Below are positions 1 to 5,523 of a stretch of DNA of 9,483 nt, piece by piece. Position 1 is the first letter of the stretch, and each line of letters begins with the position of its first letter. This DNA comes from BTQM01 sp036985875 (GTDB taxonomy: Bacteria; Patescibacteriota; Minisyncoccia; Phycocordibacterales; UBA1539). Where the stretch lies: contig BTQM01000029.1 of assembly GCA_036985875.1 (NCBI GenBank), positions 1-9,483 of the forward strand, in the 5' to 3' direction. A program made the translations under genes and the position numbers. A model generated the notes under the pieces. The model worked only from the letters and a program-made list of their open reading frames with translations. It was not told the DNA's origin and did no database searches.

Positions 1-38
1 GTGTTGCCGGGAAGGTTTCCCAATATGCCCCAACTTGT

Positions 39-44
39 TATACT
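39..44 (+). promoter_or_regulatory. -10 box of radC, probably leaderless
   Basis: TATACT lies 7 nt before the ATG at 52. A start point 7-8 nt after a -10 box would fall on or next to the A of the start codon, so the transcript would have almost no leader. No convincing -35 is seen at the usual distance, and a small hairpin (GGGAA/TTCCC, 10-21) lies upstream. The box is seen; the leaderless reading is inferred. Confidence 0.45.
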
Positions 45-51
45 GTAAGCA

Positions 52-792
52 ATGATGACAATGGAAACATACGTGGTGCGAGACAACGATCTCATATTGG
101 ACGATCAGGACAAGCATTACGTTCTGAAAATAAGGGATCTGCCTTCAGAAGAAAAGCCGCGCGAAAAAATGCTTAAGTACGGTCCCGTGGTACTCTCCGT
201 GCAGGAGCTTTTAGCGATCGTACTGAACGTGGGCACTAAAAAAGAAGGAGTGCTTGAGATGACCTCTCGCGTAATCAAAGAGTACGGAGAGAAAAGTCTC
301 GCAAGCCAGACGAACCCCGAGTCGATGGCGAAGGATCTCGATATCCCTATAGTAAAAGCTACGCAAATCGTCGCGTGCGCCGAGCTGGGAAGAAGGTTCT
401 TCCAGAAAAATGGAGCGGGCGCCACCGTGATCAGAACCGCGAAAGACGTATTTAGCCATGTGAAAGACATGCGCGAGCTGCCCAAGGAGCATTTGCGGGG
501 CATCTATTTAAACGCACATCATCGTATCATCCACGACGAGGTGATTTCCATAGGGACGGTCAATTCAAATATCATTCACCCGCGCGAAGTGTTCAAACCG
601 GCACTTGAGTATTCTGCGGTTGCGGTGGTGCTTGTCCACAATCATCCGTCTGGCATAACGAAACCGAGCGATGCGGATAAGGAGGTCACGAAACAGCTTG
701 TGGAGGCAGGCAACATCCTCGGAATCAACCTGCTGGACCACGTCATCGTGACCAAAAATAAATTTAGAAGCATTGCCATTGACTACAGTTAA
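52..792 (+). CDS. radC: RadC-family JAB/MPN-domain protein
   Basis: 246 residues, full length for RadC. The N-terminal helix-hairpin-helix-like region is about residues 30-120 (family opening KIRDLPSEEKPREK at 26-39). The C-terminal JAB metalloprotease-like fold holds the complete zinc signature: E163, then H196-N-H198-P-S-G, S206 and D209. RadC is widespread and was named as a DNA repair protein, but its biochemical role is unsettled. About 25 residues precede the usual family start. ATG 52 is preferred because it lies just after a -10 box; ATG 55 and ATG 61 are alternatives. There is no SD. The next gene starts 1 nt after the stop, so the two are probably co-transcribed. Confidence 0.93.
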   Translation: MMTMETYVVRDNDLILDDQDKHYVLKIRDLPSEEKPREKMLKYGPVVLSVQELLAIVLNVGTKKEGVLEMTSRVIKEYGEKSLASQTNPESMAKDLDIPIVKATQIVACAELGRRFFQKNGAGATVIRTAKDVFSHVKDMRELPKEHLRGIYLNAHHRIIHDEVISIGTVNSNIIHPREVFKPALEYSAVAVVLVHNHPSGITKPSDADKEVTKQLVEAGNILGINLLDHVIVTKNKFRSIAIDYS

Positions 793-793
793 T

Positions 794-1090
794 ATGAATA
801 CATGTACCAACACACTGCCGCGCTACGAGATGCGCGCTCAATGTATTTTAATCCATTCGCAGCGGCCATCCTACAACAATAGATGCTTGCGCATTGCTCC
901 GGCGCTACTGCTACATGACAAAGAGGAAGAGCGGATCAAAAAATATTTTCGGCAGGCGTGTGTAATGTTTGCCCACGAAGTGGAAAAACTCAAAAACATG
1001 GACAAGAAACTGACGATGCGAGAAAAAAGACATTTGATGTATTCCTTAAAGGCATTACTGGAGCTGCACTCCACGCTCAGGAAAAAATAG
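794..1090 (+). CDS. Hypothetical 98-residue basic protein downstream of radC
   Basis: I do not recognise the family. The frame is open from 773, but the ATG at 794, 1 nt past the radC stop, is the sensible start, suggesting translational coupling in an operon. The N-terminal third has three cysteines and an RPSYNNRCLRIAP stretch. The C-terminal two thirds are rich in K, E, R and L and look helical (KEEERIKKYFRQA, MREKRHLMYSLKALLELHSTLRKK-type pattern), with a basic tail. No signal peptide or TM segment is seen. There is no SD and no obvious terminator in the roughly 100 nt after the stop. It could be a lineage-specific partner of RadC or a spurious ORF, though the close spacing favours a real gene. 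Confidence 0.6.
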   Translation: MNTCTNTLPRYEMRAQCILIHSQRPSYNNRCLRIAPALLLHDKEEERIKKYFRQACVMFAHEVEKLKNMDKKLTMREKRHLMYSLKALLELHSTLRKK

Positions 1091-1198
1091 CGTTACCCCC
1101 CCCTGCCACGAATGTGTTTTGTTCCCTTGACCAAAATGGGTTAGGAAGATAGAATCGAGGGCAGAGTATTTGAAAAAAACTGGTGAGGAAGTGACACC

Positions 1199-1624
1199 AT
1201 GGGCACAAAACTAATCCTTTATTTTGGGCATCCTATAAACACATACCATACGAAGCTGGAACAGGAGCTTCTTTTTGTCATCCAGAGAAATTTCCGCAAT
1301 GACATTATCGAGAATCCGAGTGATAAATGCCATCAAGATGCCGCTCTGGCAATGAAAGAAAAAACGGGAAGCGCAGTGCCGTATTTCCTCAAGCATCTTG
1401 ATGGATGCAATGGTGGGATATTTCTACCATTTCGCGATGGGATGTGGGATACGAGAATGTTTATGGAAGCGGATCGCCTCGAAGAGGCTGGTAAGCCTGT
1501 TTGGAAAATCACGCACGAAGGGATCATAACATTTGCCACAAATCTGAACGCAAGACTCGCGCTAAGCGCGAGAAAAACGCGGTTGCGCATCAGATATCCC
1601 GATGGAACACCCAAGCCTTACTAG
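1199..1624 (+). CDS. Hypothetical protein, possibly nucleoside 2-deoxyribosyltransferase-like
   Basis: 141 residues, soluble. The layout suggests a Rossmann-like nucleotide-binding fold of the deoxyribosyltransferase/DUF4406 type: a first beta strand ending in a loop (LILYFGHPINTY, 5-16), an early helix, IENP at 37-40, a second strand ending in GGIFLPFRDGMW (72-83), then a helix with MEAD (89-92) and EEAGKPVWKI (95-104). In the transferase family a Glu in this helix is catalytic and a GKPV strand follows, so E90 is a candidate. This is pattern-level resemblance only. A weak SD (GAGGA) lies 9 nt before the ATG. The TAG stop is the first base-paired part of the long hairpin that follows, and an intrinsic terminator comes about 170 nt later. 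Confidence 0.75.
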   Translation: MGTKLILYFGHPINTYHTKLEQELLFVIQRNFRNDIIENPSDKCHQDAALAMKEKTGSAVPYFLKHLDGCNGGIFLPFRDGMWDTRMFMEADRLEEAGKPVWKITHEGIITFATNLNARLALSARKTRLRIRYPDGTPKPY

Positions 1625-1785
1625 AGCTTGTCAAAAAACCTCATTCCGGCTAAAAATTTCCAAATTTTGCACGAATACTTGTCAAAAACTTCTCGTAATA
1701 TCCCGATATTCTTCAAAATTTTTGACAGCGTCTCGTACAAAATCTGAAAATTTCGCCATGGAAGCAGGTTTCCCGACAAGCTCTA
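1622..1785. repeat. 164-nt long imperfect hairpin (symmetric palindrome)
   Basis: The two 82-nt halves (1622-1703 and 1704-1785) are complementary along their whole length without gaps. The outer 11 bp are perfect (TAGAGCTTGTC / GACAAGCTCTA). There are strong inner blocks around GTCAAAAA (1681-1688) / TTTTTGAC, and the centre is AATATC-CC-GATATT (1697-1710). By eye about two thirds of positions pair; many differences would be G-U pairs in minus-strand RNA. It starts inside the stop codon of the upstream gene and ends 11 nt before a terminator. Possible identities are a non-autonomous palindromic element, a 3'-UTR structure or an RNA precursor. Confidence 0.75.
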
Positions 1786-1796
1786 ACAACAAGCAA

Positions 1797-1824
1797 AACC
1801 CCCGATATGATCGGGGGTTGTTTT
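1797..1824 (+). terminator. Intrinsic terminator after the 1199-1624 gene
   Basis: AACCCCCGAT (1797-1806), loop ATG, ATCGGGGGTT (1810-1819), then GTTTTT. A perfect 10-bp GC-rich stem. The T-tract is better on the plus strand; on the minus strand it is short (TTTTG), but the hairpin also lies 21 nt beyond the HIT gene stop and could serve both converging genes. Confidence 0.85.
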
Positions 1825-1839
1825 TGTCCGCAAAAGGTA

Positions 1840-2460
1840 CTATGGATTTTTGGGAAAATGCTGTTTGAGGCGGGAGACTGTCTCCTGCCAAAGGCGCTTG
1901 TCCAGATCTGCGTCCATCTTTTTCCAATCCGCTCGCTCGGGACGCCCCAGAAGCTCCGCTACGATAATGCGAAGGTATTGTTTTGGCGCCGGCGGATCCC
2001 AACATATGCGATGTACACCATCGCCAAGTCTCCAGAATAGGTATGGTGCGAGGTGGTCCGTATATGCTTCGCGCAATTGGCAAAATGAATTGACCGCGGT
2101 TATCCGCCGGGTGGGAAAGTCTTTCTCCACCCGCGCAGTGAGCTCCCAAAGTTCCGCGGGAACTACATGCAAATGGGCGTGCTGTACTGTCTGACCAACC
2201 TTGCCGTGCTCAAAGCAAACACTCGGCCCCCAACCGGTCTCCCTTATTGCCAAAGACAGACGTTCTTCCCACACTGCCATCTCCTCGATTTCGCCGGGTG
2301 TCATTTCGCCGATACAAGATACGTGGCGCTTGGGAACAATAAGGGCGTATCCGCCATCAGTGATCTGTCCAAGCGTGGCAATGACATAATATGTGTCATC
2401 TTCGGCTATGATCCGCTCTTCAAGCATGGAGCGATCACAAAACGCGCAGTTGTTTATCAT
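1840..2460 (-). CDS. HIT-family hydrolase (histidine triad)
   Basis: 206 residues from ATG 2458-2460. The histidine triad H94-A-H96-L-H98-V-V-P is intact; the middle His normally attacks the alpha-phosphate of nucleotide substrates such as Ap4A or AMP-lysine. C5 and C8 (CAFC) resemble half of the zinc site of the Fhit/GalT-like branch. IVPKRHV at 41-47 is the usual strand before the HIT helix. The C-terminal 100 residues, rich in W, R and K, exceed a minimal HIT domain of about 110-140 residues. The frame also opens at GTG 2472, but GGGAG 5 nt before ATG 2460 supports the shorter form. It has its own promoter and converges with the 1199 gene. Substrate unknown. Confidence 0.88.
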   Translation of the reverse strand: MINNCAFCDRSMLEERIIAEDDTYYVIATLGQITDGGYALIVPKRHVSCIGEMTPGEIEEMAVWEERLSLAIRETGWGPSVCFEHGKVGQTVQHAHLHVVPAELWELTARVEKDFPTRRITAVNSFCQLREAYTDHLAPYLFWRLGDGVHRICWDPPAPKQYLRIIVAELLGRPERADWKKMDADLDKRLWQETVSRLKQHFPKNP

Positions 2461-2504
2461 GCTATCTCCCACAGCTCCTCGCTTGTGTTGTGTATCTGCG
2501 GCTA

Positions 2505-2533
2505 TGTATACTTGAAATTAAGCAGGCTGGCAA
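2505..2533 (-). promoter_or_regulatory. Promoter of the HIT gene
   Basis: On the minus strand TTGCCA (-35, 2528-2533) and TATACA (-10, 2505-2510) are separated by exactly 17 nt. The expected start near 2498 leaves a leader of about 38 nt before ATG 2460. Confidence 0.65.
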
Positions 2534-2559
2534 GCACCGGGTCTTTGTTCGCAGTCACA

Positions 2560-2580
2560 TTTGGACGTCGGACGTCCAAA
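2560..2580. repeat. 21-bp palindrome, copy 1
   Basis: Arms TTTGGACGTC and GACGTCCAAA around a central G at 2570, perfect. A 19/21 copy in the same orientation lies at 2978-2998. The two copies bracket the 2681-2884 gene with its promoter and terminator. Confidence 0.8.
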
Positions 2581-2631
2581 AAAGGCCGCGCGCGCAATAA
2601 AGTAATATACCAAAAAAGGTATCTTCGGCAA

Positions 2632-2658
2632 TAAAAAAGGCGAGATTGTTCTCGCCTT
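2632..2658 (-). terminator. Intrinsic terminator of the 2681-2884 gene
   Basis: On the minus strand AAGGCGAG (2651-2658), loop AACAAT, CTCGCCTT (2637-2644), followed by TTTTATT. It lies about 23 nt after the stop codon. Confidence 0.85.
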
Positions 2659-2680
2659 CAAGATAGTTTTTAGGGAAATT

Positions 2681-2884
2681 TCATTTCTCAAATGTCGCTT
2701 TTATTTTTGCTCCACTTCTGCCGGCTTCTTCCCTAACACACTCGAGTTTTGCAAACATATGTGCAGGAAGGCCAACGGACCGGATTCTTCTCGTTTTTCC
2801 TACAACGTTAGGATCATTAACCGAAAGATTGTCAAAAATTGGACAAAAGGGACCCAAGCACTCTTGCTTTGGTAAATTACTCAC
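2681..2884 (-). CDS. Hypothetical 67-residue protein
   Basis: GTG start at 2882-2884 with AGGAG 7 nt upstream, a clear SD, plus a good promoter and a strong terminator, so this is a real gene despite its size. I do not recognise the family. Cysteines at 9 and 14 (CLGPFC) and 49 might bind metal. The middle is basic (GKTRRIRSVGLP, 29-40), and the C-terminal half looks like an amphipathic helix ending KIKATFEK. There is no TM segment or signal peptide. The unit sits between two copies of a 21-bp palindrome, so it could be a mobile cassette, although no transposase or target duplication is visible. Confidence 0.7.
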   Translation of the reverse strand: MSNLPKQECLGPFCPIFDNLSVNDPNVVGKTRRIRSVGLPAHMFAKLECVREEAGRSGAKIKATFEK

Positions 2885-2926
2885 TTCTCTTCTCCTATAA
2901 TCCTATAAAAACCAGATGCTATTTTA

Positions 2927-2954
2927 ATAATATCAAAAATAAGTCTTATGGCAA
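2927..2954 (-). promoter_or_regulatory. Promoter of the 2681-2884 gene
   Basis: On the minus strand TTGCCA (2949-2954) and TATTAT (2927-2932) with a 16-nt spacer. The leader would be about 36 nt and includes the SD. Confidence 0.6.
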
Positions 2955-2977
2955 TATTTAAGCAAATTTAAGTCGCG

Positions 2978-2998
2978 TTCGAACGTCGGACGTCCAAA
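2978..2998. repeat. 21-bp palindrome, copy 2
   Basis: Matches copy 1 at 19 of 21 positions; the changes are T to C at position 3 and G to A at position 5. The right arm GACGTCCAAA is identical, the left arm has decayed. Confidence 0.7.
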
Positions 2999-3101
2999 AA
3001 CAGAGGCTGGCCAAATCAAAGGTACTTGACCCCCTTAATCACACCTTCGTGCCAAAGAACCGCTAAACACGCACGGGATATGGGGTTAAAGTTAAAGGTG
3101 T

Positions 3102-3145
3102 AAAAATAAAAACACCCCGCTTATAAGCGGGGTGTTTTTATTTTT
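3102..3145 (-). terminator. Bidirectional terminator after cspA
   Basis: A perfect 44-nt palindrome centred on CTTATAAG, with a GC core ACACCCCGC / GCGGGGTGT flanked by A-tracts on the left and T-tracts on the right. It ends 9 nt from the stop codon of the cold-shock gene. Only that gene is close enough to use it; the plus strand has no gene ending nearby. Confidence 0.92.
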
Positions 3146-3154
3146 GGCCTAATA

Positions 3155-3352
3155 TTAAGCGCGCTGTACGTTCTTGGCATTGGGGCCTTTTTCGCCTTCC
3201 TCAACCTCAAATGTCATTGCGTCACCTTGTGCGAGTTCGTCAAAGGTCACACCAACCAAATCCTTGGAGTGGAAGAAAAGATCCTTCTCCTCGCCTTCAG
3301 GAGTGATGAATCCGAATCCCCTATCTGTAAGTGTCTTGATAGTTCCTTTCAT
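3155..3352 (-). CDS. csp: Cold-shock protein (CspA family)
   Basis: 65 residues, the usual length of a one-domain Csp. It is an OB fold that binds single-stranded RNA or DNA and acts as an RNA chaperone in the cytoplasm. RNP1 (RGFGFI, 11-16) and RNP2 (DLFFHS, 24-29) are intact with their stacking aromatics. The surface is acidic (VEEGEKG, 50-56). The short leader is A/T-rich with no SD, notable for a protein usually abundantly made. A weak promoter candidate on the minus strand is TTGAAT with TATTAA about 15 nt later. It lacks the long cold-sensing leader of E. coli cspA and ends in a strong terminator. Confidence 0.96.
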   Translation of the reverse strand: MKGTIKTLTDRGFGFITPEGEEKDLFFHSKDLVGVTFDELAQGDAMTFEVEEGEKGPNAKNVQRA

Positions 3353-3486
3353 GATTTTATTTTTAAGTTTAATATTGTCTTCCCTAGAAATTCAACCTTT
3401 TTTTCTTGGGTATATGAATGTTACCATACTCTAACTCATTTAGATATAACACAAAAAACTGCACACGATACGCTGCCTCAACTTAG

Positions 3487-3530
3487 TGACCCGACCCGCC
3501 TGCCGGCGAGGCAAGCGCCTAAGTGGGTCA
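3487..3530. repeat. Intergenic hairpin with TGACCC/GGGTCA ends
   Basis: Outer arms TGACCC / GGGTCA and an inner GCCT...AGGC pair around CCGGCG. There is no T-tract on either side, so it is not a standard terminator. Function unknown. Confidence 0.5.
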
Positions 3531-3589
3531 TAATCTTATAATCCTTCTTTCGCGATGTTGACCGCGTCGGATTCGTCTAGTCCCCCATC

Positions 3590-3718
3590 AATAAAGGATC
3601 CTCGGGGCTTGCCCCGAGGTATTAAGTCGGTGCTCTCCGTCAGCTGACGGATCACTCATTCCTGCGGCCTGTCTGCGTGCTCCGCACAGGCAGGCAAGCC
3701 GCAGGGTATTTACCTATA
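3590..3718 (+). repeat. Modular palindromic repeat, copy 1
   Basis: 129 nt that recur in direct orientation at 7627-7746. It has three modules: a hairpin CCTCGGGGC/GCCCCGAGG with loop TT; a variable hairpin, here palindrome TCCGTCAGCTGACGGA; and a long hairpin CCTGCGGC...GCCGCAGG with nested inner pairing. Positions 3653-3718 (66 nt) are identical to 7681-7746. The right edge runs into the stop codon of the 26-codon ORF at 3714-3794. Confidence 0.9.
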
Positions 3719-3794
3719 TTAACTCCCGCGCTCGCTCTGCCGTATTTTCGTCAATATCGTGATCCTCCATTAACTCTTTCGTTTCCTCATCCAT
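3714..3794 (-). CDS. Possible 26-residue acidic peptide, truncated by repeat
   Basis: The reading frame starts at ATG 3792-3794 and encodes a very acidic, helical peptide (opening MDEETKELMEDHD, then IDENTAERARELI). The style, with alternating D/E and a DENTAER motif, recalls small acidic proteins I associate with CPR genomes, but I cannot confirm a family. The last codons and TAG lie in the edge of the repeat at 3590-3718, so the original gene may have been longer and cut by insertion of the repeat. There is no SD. It could also be a chance ORF. Confidence 0.35.
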   Translation of the reverse strand: MDEETKELMEDHDIDENTAERARELI

Positions 3795-3803
3795 ATTTTA
3801 TTT

Positions 3804-3885
3804 TACCCCCACCACCCTTCGCGGTATTGCGCTTCGCGCGTTCCGACCCTGCCAGAACTATATCGCGAAAGGTGTGGGGGTTTAC
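3804..3885. repeat. Imperfect intergenic hairpin
   Basis: Left arm ACCCCCACC...TTCGCG (about 3805-3823) pairs with CGCGAAAGGTGTGGGGGT (3864-3881) with a few mismatches. The loop holds a second small hairpin GCGC/GCGC (3829-3839). It has no T-tract and no coding sequence. Together with the elements at 3487-3530 and 3590-3718 it fills most of the 600-nt gap between the cold-shock gene and the small membrane protein. Confidence 0.55.
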
Positions 3886-3907
3886 CAAAATGACGCTCTT
3901 TGAGCAC

Positions 3908-3931
3908 CTAAAATGGTGGCTGACACCATTT
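3908..3931 (-). terminator. Possible weak terminator of the cupredoxin operon
   Basis: On the minus strand AAATGGTG, loop TCAGC, CACCATTT, then TAGG. The 8-bp stem lies about 50 nt past the 3983 stop, but the T-tract is poor. Confidence 0.35.
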
Positions 3932-3982
3932 ATCCTATCACAGACAGGCAGTGCTTTTTAGTCTTTGTGTCAAGATTCCTTA

Positions 3983-4192
3983 TTATAATTTTTCTTTATC
4001 CTTATGTATGATCACACCTAAAGCAAACGCTATTGCAAGAAGGATAAAGAAGAACGCGTCTTTGTATAGATGCTCCTGATCGAGCCCAAGGAATCTACCC
4101 TCTTCTCCGGCAATATATGTTGCCGCGAACGACAGGATACCCAGTGCGATAGACGCGACCGCAAGATAATGAAGTATGTTTGACCATTTCAT
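3983..4192 (-). CDS. Small two-TM membrane protein next to cupredoxin
   Basis: 69 residues with two hydrophobic segments (about 7-28 and 44-63), a polar loop with GEEGRFLGLDQEHLYKD between them, and a charged tail HKDKEKL. The ATG is 23 nt after the cupredoxin stop on the same strand, so the two genes probably form one operon. There is no SD. I do not recognise the family; by position it could help anchor or serve the cupredoxin. No metal-binding motif is seen. Confidence 0.72.
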   Translation of the reverse strand: MKWSNILHYLAVASIALGILSFAATYIAGEEGRFLGLDQEHLYKDAFFFILLAIAFALGVIIHKDKEKL

Positions 4193-4215
4193 AGATTATG
4201 TGTAATTAAAATGCC

Positions 4216-4644
4216 CTATATAATAGTGACCGATCCGAACATTCCACCCTCTCGATGCCCCGGGATGGCGCAATAATACTCGAATACCCCGGATTCTGTC
4301 GGCGTAAACTCAACCACGCCGGACACTCCCGCAAGAGGAACGTCTACCCCGAGTTCATCGACGGTGAACGTGTGAAGCCCCGAATTTTGAATGCTAATCC
4401 TAACCGGCTGCCCTTTCTCCAGTGTGAGATTGTTCGGGTTGAAGAAAAGGCCGCCCGACACCATACTGATCTCCTTGACGTTTACCTCTGCGCTCCCGTC
4501 AACCGGTATTTTGGGGGCCGCCTGTTCGATTTGTGCCGGCTCTGCGGTTCCTACGCCTTCCCGCTCTCCTACGCCGAGAAGCAAGAAATACGCGCCAAGT
4601 GCAATAGCCAGAATTATTACAATCCATATTGTCGTCTTATTCAT
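4216..4644 (-). CDS. Membrane-anchored cupredoxin (type 1 copper protein)
   Basis: 142 residues. Residues 1-24 are an uncleaved-looking signal anchor (TTIWIVIILAIALGAYFLLL), then a linker rich in A, P and Q (25-55), then a plastocyanin/azurin-like beta sandwich. All four type 1 copper ligands are visible: H91 (LHTF), C125, H130 and M135 in CAIPGHREGGM. Such proteins carry single electrons outside the membrane. No oxidase or reductase partner is visible here, so its redox partner is unknown. There is no SD. A weak promoter (TACTAT, minus strand, 4690-4695) lies about 45 nt upstream. The upstream leader can form the hairpin AAGCTG/CAGCTT (4667-4687). Confidence 0.92.
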   Translation of the reverse strand: MNKTTIWIVIILAIALGAYFLLLGVGEREGVGTAEPAQIEQAAPKIPVDGSAEVNVKEISMVSGGLFFNPNNLTLEKGQPVRISIQNSGLHTFTVDELGVDVPLAGVSGVVEFTPTESGVFEYYCAIPGHREGGMFGSVTII

Positions 4645-4738
4645 AAAAAATTTATCAATTAAATTAAGCTGTTAAAATATCAGCTTTCTATAGTATTGTG
4701 TATGCGCACCACTGAAAAAAGTTAAGTGTCAATATGGG

Positions 4739-4774
4739 GCCTGCTGAAAGTAAAGAAATTTGCTTTCAGCAGGC
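4739..4774. other. Perfect 12-bp hairpin just after tRNA-Ile
   Basis: GCCTGCTGAAAG (4739-4750) and CTTTCAGCAGGC (4763-4774) with a 12-nt loop. On the minus strand it follows the tRNA by 22 nt. There is no adjacent T-tract (the T-run comes about 17 nt later), so it is either a weak terminator or a 3'-end processing or stabilising structure. Confidence 0.6.
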
Positions 4775-4796
4775 GCATAAATTGCGCTTCGCTTAT

Positions 4797-4873
4797 TGGT
4801 GCGCATGCCAGGACTCGAACCTGGGACCTCGTCATTATCAGTGACGCGCTCTAACCAGCTGAGCTACACGCGC
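4797..4873 (-). tRNA. tRNA-Ile (anticodon GAT)
   Basis: 77 nt. Acceptor GCGCGTG pairs with CATGCGC, the D-arm carries AGCTCAGCTGGTTAGAGC, the anticodon stem is CGTCA/TGACG with loop CTGATAA (anticodon GAT), and the T-arm is CCAGG-TTCGAGT-CCTGG. Discriminator A and the 3' CCA are encoded (4797-4800). tRNA-Ile(GAT) normally lies in the 16S-23S spacer; here it is separate and has its own promoter. Confidence 0.97.
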
Positions 4874-4883
4874 ATAATTGAGA

Positions 4884-4912
4884 AATATACCAGAAAATCT
4901 GCACACTAGCAA
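4884..4912 (-). promoter_or_regulatory. Promoter of tRNA-Ile
   Basis: On the minus strand TTGCTA (4907-4912), 17-nt spacer, TATATT (4884-4889) preceded by TGG (extended -10). The start would fall about 4 nt before the mature tRNA. The tRNA therefore does not depend on 16S transcription. Confidence 0.65.
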
Positions 4913-4917
4913 CGAGG

Positions 4918-4945
4918 TTTACAAGCTGAGAAAAATGCGTATCCT
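4918..4945 (+). promoter_or_regulatory. Possible promoter of the 4963-5406 gene
   Basis: TTTACA (4918-4923), 16-nt spacer, TATCCT (4940-4945). It is divergent from, and close to, the tRNA promoter. The implied start near 4952 would cut into the SD at 4947-4955 and would favour the GTG start at 4981. Confidence 0.4.
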
Positions 4946-4962
4946 AAGGGGAGGTATTTTGA

Positions 4963-5406
4963 TTGATTGAGGAGAAGAACGTGATAAGACAGCGAATGCT
5001 CTTTGTGTGGATCGTGGTCATATTTTGTATTGGCCTTGTACTTCAGGACATTGGCAAGTGGGGATTTCTTTCGGACATGATCGGTTACGCCCCTCTTAAT
5101 TTGTACACAACTCTGTGGTGGTTTGATAATTTTATGCACGCTCTCGGCGGGTTGGGAGCGGCGTGGTATGTACTTTGGTGCGCAACATTTATCCGACCTG
5201 CCCTCCTTGACAGGGAAAATGCTGCGACAGTGCTGATAATATTAATACTTGCTGCACTTACGATAGGTATTCTCTGGGAAATAGCACAATTTCTTTTTGT
5301 GGAGCTACGGGGTACCTACGAGCAAAACCTAGACGATACTGTTGCGGATATTCTCTTTGACATTATCGGCGGTTTCCTTGCCGCACTATTCCTTCGTTAT
5401 CGATAA
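4963..5406 (+). CDS. Four-TM membrane protein, YjdF/DUF2238-like
   Basis: 147 residues from TTG 4963, or 141 from GTG 4981. Hydrophobic segments lie at about 12-28, 57-77, 87-112 and 127-145. Conserved polar motifs sit within or beside them: FDNFMHALGG (54-63), GILWEIAQF (102-110) and DDTVADILFDIIGG (124-137). This set matches the DUF2238/YjdF integral membrane family, whose function is unknown. Both starts have purine-rich SD sequences: AGGGGAGGT 7 nt before TTG, and GAGGAG 6 nt before GTG. The gene lies on the opposite strand between 16S and tRNA-Ile, and is followed by two terminators. Confidence 0.83.
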   Translation: MIEEKNVIRQRMLFVWIVVIFCIGLVLQDIGKWGFLSDMIGYAPLNLYTTLWWFDNFMHALGGLGAAWYVLWCATFIRPALLDRENAATVLIILILAALTIGILWEIAQFLFVELRGTYEQNLDDTVADILFDIIGGFLAALFLRYR

Positions 5407-5431
5407 TTAAAAACACATCCATAAAAAAAGT

Positions 5432-5443
5432 CTGCGTACGCAG
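5432..5443. repeat. 12-bp perfect palindrome CTGCGTACGCAG
   Basis: Lies 25 nt after the stop of the membrane-protein gene, before the first terminator. It could be a protein-binding site or part of the 3'-end structure; nothing more can be said. Confidence 0.4.
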
Positions 5444-5456
5444 TGATGTAAGTTTG

Positions 5457-5480
5457 AATCCCGCCCAAGGCGGGATTTTT
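5457..5480 (+). terminator. Terminator of the 4963-5406 gene
   Basis: AATCCCGCC (5457-5465), loop CAA, GGCGGGATT (5469-5477), then TTT. Perfect 9-bp stem with a plus-strand T-tract. Confidence 0.9.
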
Positions 5481-5487
5481 GTTATGC

Positions 5488-5517
5488 AAAAAATCCCCGC
5501 TCTGCGGGGATTTTTTT
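5488..5517 (-). terminator. Bidirectional terminator of the 16S transcript
   Basis: AAAAAATCCCCGC (5488-5500), loop TCT, GCGGGGATTTTTT (5504-5516). It has T-tracts in both directions. On the minus strand it ends the 16S precursor about 330 nt after the expected mature 3' end; on the plus strand it backs up the terminator at 5457-5480. Confidence 0.9.
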
Positions 5518-5523
5518 GTGTCT

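Noticed and set aside
773..793. Longer start of the second gene, overlapping radC
   Set aside because: ATG 794 just after the radC stop is a better start, and the extension adds nothing conserved.
1682..2149. 155-codon minus-strand ORF overlapping the HIT gene
   Set aside because: Overlaps the HIT gene out of frame on the same strand and runs through the terminator and hairpin.
3677..3961. 94-codon plus-strand ORF
   Set aside because: Composed of repeat and hairpin sequence; low-complexity product.
4255..4662. 135-codon plus-strand ORF
   Set aside because: Antisense to the cupredoxin, whose copper ligands prove the minus frame.
4947..4955. ACCTCCCC on the minus strand as a displaced 16S anti-SD
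   Set aside because: It is about 890 nt past helix 45, outside the processing stem and behind a terminator, lacks GGATCA, and is the SD of the plus-strand gene.
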